A stretch of 54,425 bases of DNA from JALHUB01 sp050010555 (GTDB taxonomy: Bacteria > Chloroflexota > Dehalococcoidia > DSTF01 > JALHUB01). The notes beneath the pieces are model-generated. The model made no database searches and was not told where the DNA came from. It saw only the letters and a program-made list of their open reading frames with translations. The translations under genes were made by a program, and so were the position numbers. Positions 50,422-54,425 of the stretch are shown here, piece by piece (position 1 is the first letter of the stretch; the number at the start of each line of letters is the position of its first letter). The DNA lies in NCBI GenBank assembly GCA_050010555.1, contig JBEKKV010000011.1, positions 1 through 54,425 on the forward strand. The letters run 5' to 3'.

Positions 50422-50501
50422 CTCTCCCTCCTCTTTCCGCGACCATAGTATAATCCGCCTCGTCAACACGTAACAGCTTGTTATCGACCGTGGAGAAAGA
50501 A

Positions 50502-51455
50502 TTGCGCATCGTTTTCCTGGGGACGTCCGAGTTCGCACTGCCAGCGCTGGAACGGCTAATCAGCAGCGACTACGATGTGGTGGCCGTTTACACGCAACCG
50601 GACCGACCGGCAGGCCGCGGCCGTCGCGAGCGGGCGTCGCCGGTGAAGGACACGGCGCTGGAACACGGCCGGCCTGTCTTCCAGCCGGCCCGATTGGGGG
50701 CACCGCAGGCGATTGCGGAGCTGGCCAGCTTGCGACCCGACGTGATGGTCGCGGCGGCGTACGGCCAGATACTGCGACAGTCCGTGCTCGATCTGCCGCG
50801 GCTCGGTGTGCTGAACATCCATCCTTCTCTTCTCCCGCGCTATCGCGGCGCGTCGCCGGTGGCGGCGGCGATCCTGAACGGCGGCGAGGAGACCGGCGTG
50901 ACGATCATGCGGATGGTCCTGGCGCTCGACGAGGGGCCGATCCTCAGCCAGCGCAAGGTCGCCATCGAGCCGCAGGATACGACCGGCAGGCTGACGCGCC
51001 GGCTCGCCGAGGAGGGGGCCGCTCTGCTGATGGCGACTCTGCCGGATTATGTCAATGGTAAGCTCACGCCGGCGCCGCAGGACGAGTCGCTCGCCAGCTA
51101 CGTGTCGGTGGTCAAGAAAGAAGACGGGCTAGTCGACTGGCGATTGCCGGCCCTGCGGATCTCGCGACAGGTGCGAGCGTACAATCCCTGGCCGATGGCT
51201 TTCACACATCTCGACGGCGCTGTGCTGCAGATTCACGAGGCGTGGCCGCTCGAGGGCGACAACGGAGAGCCGCCGGGAACGGTGGTCTCCCTGCCGTCGG
51301 ATGCCAAAGGGCCGGCGGCCGAAGCCGGCTTCGCGGTGCAGACGGGCGAGGGGCTGCTGGCAGTGATCCGCGTCCAGAAGGAGGGCCGGCGGGCGCTCTC
51401 CGCGAGGGAGTTCGCGCGCGGCGAGCGAGGGCTGCGCGGGCGTCGATTGGGTTAA
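50502..51455 (+). CDS. fmt: methionyl-tRNA formyltransferase
   Basis: 317 aa. Formylates Met-tRNAfMet to start translation. N-terminal LRIVFLGTSEFALPALERL, the catalytic segment LGVLNIHPSLLPRYRGASPV (Asn, His, then a later Asp in MVLALDEGPILSQ) and the C-terminal OB-like domain (VDWRLPALRISRQVRAYNPW) are all present. I choose TTG 50502, six bases after GGAG; the frame is open a few codons further. def and rsmB, frequent neighbours, are absent. Divergent from the Gmad2 lipoprotein. Confidence 0.95.
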   Translation: MRIVFLGTSEFALPALERLISSDYDVVAVYTQPDRPAGRGRRERASPVKDTALEHGRPVFQPARLGAPQAIAELASLRPDVMVAAAYGQILRQSVLDLPRLGVLNIHPSLLPRYRGASPVAAAILNGGEETGVTIMRMVLALDEGPILSQRKVAIEPQDTTGRLTRRLAEEGAALLMATLPDYVNGKLTPAPQDESLASYVSVVKKEDGLVDWRLPALRISRQVRAYNPWPMAFTHLDGAVLQIHEAWPLEGDNGEPPGTVVSLPSDAKGPAAEAGFAVQTGEGLLAVIRVQKEGRRALSAREFARGERGLRGRRLG

Positions 51456-51571
51456 ACGGCGGCCGCGGCGCGAGGCTGGCAAGCCCTGACTAAGCCGCAG
51501 GCAGGCTGGACAACGTGTTCTGGCGGCGCTTTCGTCTTCGCGCGAGCAAGATGCTGGCGCTGCGCGCCGAG

Positions 51572-52207
51572 CTATTCCTCCGGGGCTTCCGCTTCTCCGC
51601 CTTCCTCCACGGCGCCTTCCTCGGCAGGTCCGGCCGCCTCCACTACTTTCTTCGGCGGCGCGACGCTCGCGATGACCGATTCGGGATCGGTCATCAGGTG
51701 GACCTTGGGATCGATCACGAGGTCGCGGACGTGCACGGAGGCGTAGAACGAGGCGAGCCCCGAGATATCGACTTCCATGTGCGGCGGTATGTCGGCGGGC
51801 AGCCCTTCGACGGTGATGGAGTCGAGGCCCTGCAAGAGGATGCCGCCCAGGTCCTCAACGGCGGGCGATTTGCCGATGAGGAGAAGCGGCACGTCCGCCT
51901 TCATCTTCTCGGCCAGCGAGACCTGGTAGAAGTCGACGTGCATTATCTTGTCGTTGATGATGTCACGCTGGATGTGGCGCACGATTACGGGTCGCGCGGC
52001 GCTCTCGCCCTCGACGAGCAACGACAGGATAGCGTTCCTTTCGAGCTTCTTCAGAGCATGCGCCAGAATGAGGCTGTCGACCTGCACGGACTGCGATTCC
52101 AGCCGGTGGCCATAGACGTTGGCGGGCGTGGTGCCGCCGCGGCGAAGGCTTCGCACCTTCTTGCCGAGAACGGACCGGTGCGAGACGGTAAGTTGGACTT
52201 GTTCCAC
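51572..52207 (-). CDS. rplY: 50S ribosomal protein L25, long CTC form
   Basis: 211 aa. Binds 5S rRNA. The N-terminal L25 domain (VEQVQLTVSHRSVLGKKVRS, then LRRGGTTPANVYGH) is followed by the TL5/CTC C-terminal domain (VPLLLIGKSPAVEDLGGILL) and an acidic Ala/Glu-rich tail. GTG start at 52207 with AGGAGC upstream; the open frame beyond is not family-like. The stress-type CTC form is usual in Gram-positive-like bacteria. Confidence 0.93.
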   Translation of the reverse strand: MEQVQLTVSHRSVLGKKVRSLRRGGTTPANVYGHRLESQSVQVDSLILAHALKKLERNAILSLLVEGESAARPVIVRHIQRDIINDKIMHVDFYQVSLAEKMKADVPLLLIGKSPAVEDLGGILLQGLDSITVEGLPADIPPHMEVDISGLASFYASVHVRDLVIDPKVHLMTDPESVIASVAPPKKVVEAAGPAEEGAVEEGGEAEAPEE

Positions 52208-52220
52208 AGTACTGCTCCTG

Positions 52221-52616
52221 CTAGCGGCCGAACAGCCGGCCGACGGATTTGACGAGCCATCTCCCGAAGAAGAAGCCGGCGCCCAGGGCGAAGGCGGTCG
52301 GCACGGTGAGGACGGGACGCACATTGTCGCCTCCCAGAGACGGCGTGACCAGCAGGCCAATGTAGGCTCCCTCCGCCGATACCTCCCGTCCGACGACCAG
52401 CAGCGCGCCCCCCTGACTCAACGAAACTCGCTCTCCCTTGACTGAGCCGACGGTGCATTGCCGAACGTCGGCATCGGCGGCGAACAGGTTCTGAACCGCC
52501 GACTGCGTGACGCTCACTTGGCCGCCCGAGAGGACGCGAACGGCGCTCGCGGTGATATCGAGGCGTTCCAGCCGCGATTCGTCTAATGGGGGCTCTTGCA
52601 CCCGCTCTTCCTCCAT
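52221..52616 (-). CDS. small membrane protein, function unknown
   Basis: 131 aa. The N-terminal three quarters form a repetitive beta pattern (LDITASAVRVLSGGQVSVTQ, then SAVQNLFAADADVRQCTVGS), reminiscent of bactofilin- or pectate-lyase-like coils. One C-terminal hydrophobic helix (TVPTAFALGAGFFFGRWLV) and a short basic end follow. It lies upstream of L25 on the same strand with 13 bases between them. The repeats suggest a scaffold at the membrane; no family is claimed. Confidence 0.65.
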   Translation of the reverse strand: MEEERVQEPPLDESRLERLDITASAVRVLSGGQVSVTQSAVQNLFAADADVRQCTVGSVKGERVSLSQGGALLVVGREVSAEGAYIGLLVTPSLGGDNVRPVLTVPTAFALGAGFFFGRWLVKSVGRLFGR

Positions 52617-52695
52617 GCCGGCATTCGGGGACTAAATGAAGTTATCAGAATATCGGTTCGCCCGTCAAGGCGAAGGCGAGAGAGGGTCCGCGCGC

Positions 52696-54425
52696 CTAGG
52701 CGGCTTGCTCTGCGAATTGGTCCTGGAAGCGGTCGATGACGCGCAGGAAGGCTTCGACGGCATCGGGGTCGAACTGGCTGCCGGAGTTAGCGGTGATCTC
52801 CTTCAGAGCCTCGTCGTGCGAGACCGCTTTGCGATAGGGGCGGTCGGAGGTCATGGCGTCGTAGGCGTCGACGACGGCGAAGACGCGCGCTTCGACGGGA
52901 ATGCGGTCGGCGGCGAGGCCGAACGGATAGCCGCCGCCGTCGTAGCGCTCATGGTGGTAGAGGAGAATGGGCAGCGCACCTTCGAGAAAGCCGACCTTCG
53001 AGACGAGGGCGCCGGCCAGGAGTGGGTGCTGCCGCATCGCCTGCCACTCCTTGCGGGTGAGCGTCGCGGGCTTTCGCAGGACTTCGTCCGGAACGCCTAT
53101 CTTGCCGACGTCGTGGAGCAGAGCTCCGCGTTCGACGTCGATGAGCTTCTCCTCGGGCACTTGCATTTCGCGGGCGATGGCGACGGTCAGCCTGGCCACG
53201 CGCTCGGAGTGGCCCTCGGTGGCGGCGTCCTTGGCGTCGAGGGCGGCGGAGAGCGCCTTGAGCGTGGTGTCATAGCTAAGCTCGAGCTCGCTGGCGTAGG
53301 AGCGCACGCGGGCGAAGAGATTCGCCTGCTCGATTGCCATCGCCGCCTGGCCGGCCAGCTCCTCCAGCATCGTGACCTCAGCGCGGCCGAAACCGTCGGC
53401 AGAGGCCGGACGGAGGACGGCTATCACGCCTGTCGCTTTGCGGCGCAGTTTCATCGGGACGCAGAGGACCGCCATCGGCTGCTGCGGCACGTCCATGCCG
53501 AAGACGCGCCGATAGTCCGCCCGCCAGTTGCGCAGCAGATTCGTCTCGCCGGTGGCAAGGACGCGGTGGAACAGCCACTCCTGGACTTCGCGATTGTGCT
53601 GGGCAACCGAGTCCTGCGCCTGGTCGTAGCTTGCCCGCGCTGCGAGCGCCCGCGACTCCGGGTCGACGAGGCAAACGACGCTGTACTGCCCCTGGACGAT
53701 CAGCGTCGCATCACGAACGATCTGGCTCAACACCTCCTGGGTATCGAGCGACGAGCGGACGTGCTCGCCGGTCTGATAGAGATAAGTTAGGCGGGCATGG
53801 TCCTTGGCGAGAGCGCGGGTGACGCCCCAGGCGCCCGCCTGCAAGACGGCGTAGAGCAGGAGCAGCCCCAACCCGATCTCGAAATAGAGCACGCGTTGGG
53901 CGGAAGCGACGCTGGAAGCCTCGGCGGAGAAGTCCTGCTGTATCTCGACGGCGGCGGCGACCTGCCGGCCGCTGGAATATAGTGGAGTGAAGACGTCCAG
54001 GATGGGCCCCTTGGTGGCGATACCGCCGTCACCGGTTGAACGGGAGCCCAGTGTGGTGCCACTCGTCTTGTCGCCGAGCGCTCCGAGAATGGACTGCTGA
54101 TCGGCGGGCACGCGCCCCATCTCCGATGAGTCGGTAGAGTAGACCGTCAGGCCCTGCCGGTTGAAGACGCGCAATCGCTGCGTCTGCCCGGAGAGTACGA
54201 AGCGGGTGACTATCTGCTGAAGCTGGTCGTAGGCCGGTCCGGATAGGGGCGCCGAGAGGTCGAGGCCGGAGAGCTGCGGCTGCACAAGGGCGATGACGGA
54301 GGCCGCCGCGGTGTTGGCGGTGGAAGCCTTCGCCTGAGTCTCGATCTCGCGTCCGGCCAGGAGCGCGACGCCCACGCCGAGGAGCACGACGGCGATAAGG
54401 CTCAGCGTGGCGAAGGGATAGAGGA
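52696..54425 (-). CDS. membrane-bound GAF / HD-GYP cyclic-di-GMP phosphodiesterase, 5' end beyond window
   Basis: Open from the window edge (LYPFATLSLIAVVLLGVGVA is in frame before any needed start), so the true N-terminus lies past 54425. Order: transmembrane helix, extracytoplasmic sensor region (to about 53890), second helix (VLYFEIGLGLLLLYAVLQAG), a GAF domain (SQIVRDATLIVQGQYSVVCL), then an HD-GYP domain: HSERVARL, LLHDVGKIGVPDEVL, HPLLAGALV, YHHERYDGGGYPFGL, VVDAYDAMTSDRPYRK. HD and GYP residues are intact, so c-di-GMP hydrolysis is likely. The cell therefore probably uses c-di-GMP, which may matter for motility. Confidence 0.9.
   Translation of the reverse strand, partial: LYPFATLSLIAVVLLGVGVALLAGREIETQAKASTANTAAASVIALVQPQLSGLDLSAPLSGPAYDQLQQIVTRFVLSGQTQRLRVFNRQGLTVYSTDSSEMGRVPADQQSILGALGDKTSGTTLGSRSTGDGGIATKGPILDVFTPLYSSGRQVAAAVEIQQDFSAEASSVASAQRVLYFEIGLGLLLLYAVLQAGAWGVTRALAKDHARLTYLYQTGEHVRSSLDTQEVLSQIVRDATLIVQGQYSVVCLVDPESRALAARASYDQAQDSVAQHNREVQEWLFHRVLATGETNLLRNWRADYRRVFGMDVPQQPMAVLCVPMKLRRKATGVIAVLRPASADGFGRAEVTMLEELAGQAAMAIEQANLFARVRSYASELELSYDTTLKALSAALDAKDAATEGHSERVARLTVAIAREMQVPEEKLIDVERGALLHDVGKIGVPDEVLRKPATLTRKEWQAMRQHPLLAGALVSKVGFLEGALPILLYHHERYDGGGYPFGLAADRIPVEARVFAVVDAYDAMTSDRPYRKAVSHDEALKEITANSGSQFDPDAVEAFLRVIDRFQDQFAEQAA

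Overview
The window is 54 kb of GC-rich bacterial chromosome. The bacterial housekeeping set (tig-clpP-clpX, aspS, gatB, nadK, tlyA, hemW, fmt, secG, L25/CTC, yvcK) together with many lipobox lipoproteins, abundant GTG/TTG starts and no recognisable outer-membrane gene suggests a single-membrane bacterium. My best guess is Chloroflexota (Dehalococcoidia-like). That placement rests on gene style and protein resemblance, not on a tree.

Layout. 1-2166: sdhAB, with sdhB cut by the window edge. 2464-4285: DsbA-like lipoprotein and a small lipoprotein flanked by a diverged 28-base repeat. 4285-7003 (minus): compact operon tlyA-nadK-argA-like GNAT-NUDIX. 7090-9700: UbiA/DPPR-synthase-like prenyltransferase, then an AT-richer insert with a HEPN-like protein, a 38-aa basic protein and strong hairpins. 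9762-13120 (minus): tig-clpP-clpX. 13265-18766 (minus): oligopeptide ABC transporter (oppA-oppB-oppC) and aspS. 18996-23720: hemW, a histone-deacetylase-like hydrolase, two envelope proteins and a LuxR-type response regulator.

The centrepiece is 23.8-32.0 kb, an archaeal-type motility operon (archaellum) in a bacterium. In order it encodes an archaellin with a class III signal peptide, one ArlC/D/E-like protein, two ArlF/ArlG-like stator subunits (the first apparently starting at AUA), the KaiC-like ATPase ArlH, the motor ATPase ArlI and the membrane platform ArlJ. A 115-aa very acidic protein and a secreted N-acetylmuramoyl-L-alanine amidase follow in the same transcription direction. The amidase suggests adaptation of the machine to a peptidoglycan wall. 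A structured leader of nearly 400 nt and a hairpin between the archaellin and the next gene suggest RNA-level control. A response regulator sits just upstream on the other strand. No prepilin peptidase (ArlK) and no chemotaxis gene is visible in the window.

32.0-43.9 kb: a TadG-like protein, a DrrAB-type ABC exporter, an O-antigen-ligase-like protein fused to TPRs, a MacB/FtsX-type ABC system, a double GNAT and a beta-lactamase-fold lipoprotein. 43.9-47.6 kb: four tRNA genes (Trp, Leu-GAG, Cys, Leu-UAA) behind a good promoter, then gatB, yvcK-like and secG. 47.7-54.4 kb: orphan peptide-binding protein, a broken SAM-hydroxide-adenosyltransferase gene, a lipoprotein with two Gmad2-like repeats, fmt, ribosomal protein L25/CTC, a small membrane protein and a GAF/HD-GYP protein running off the end.

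All functional calls come from reading motifs and domain resemblance; no search was run. Start codons were chosen from Shine-Dalgarno context and family N-termini and are stated where they matter.
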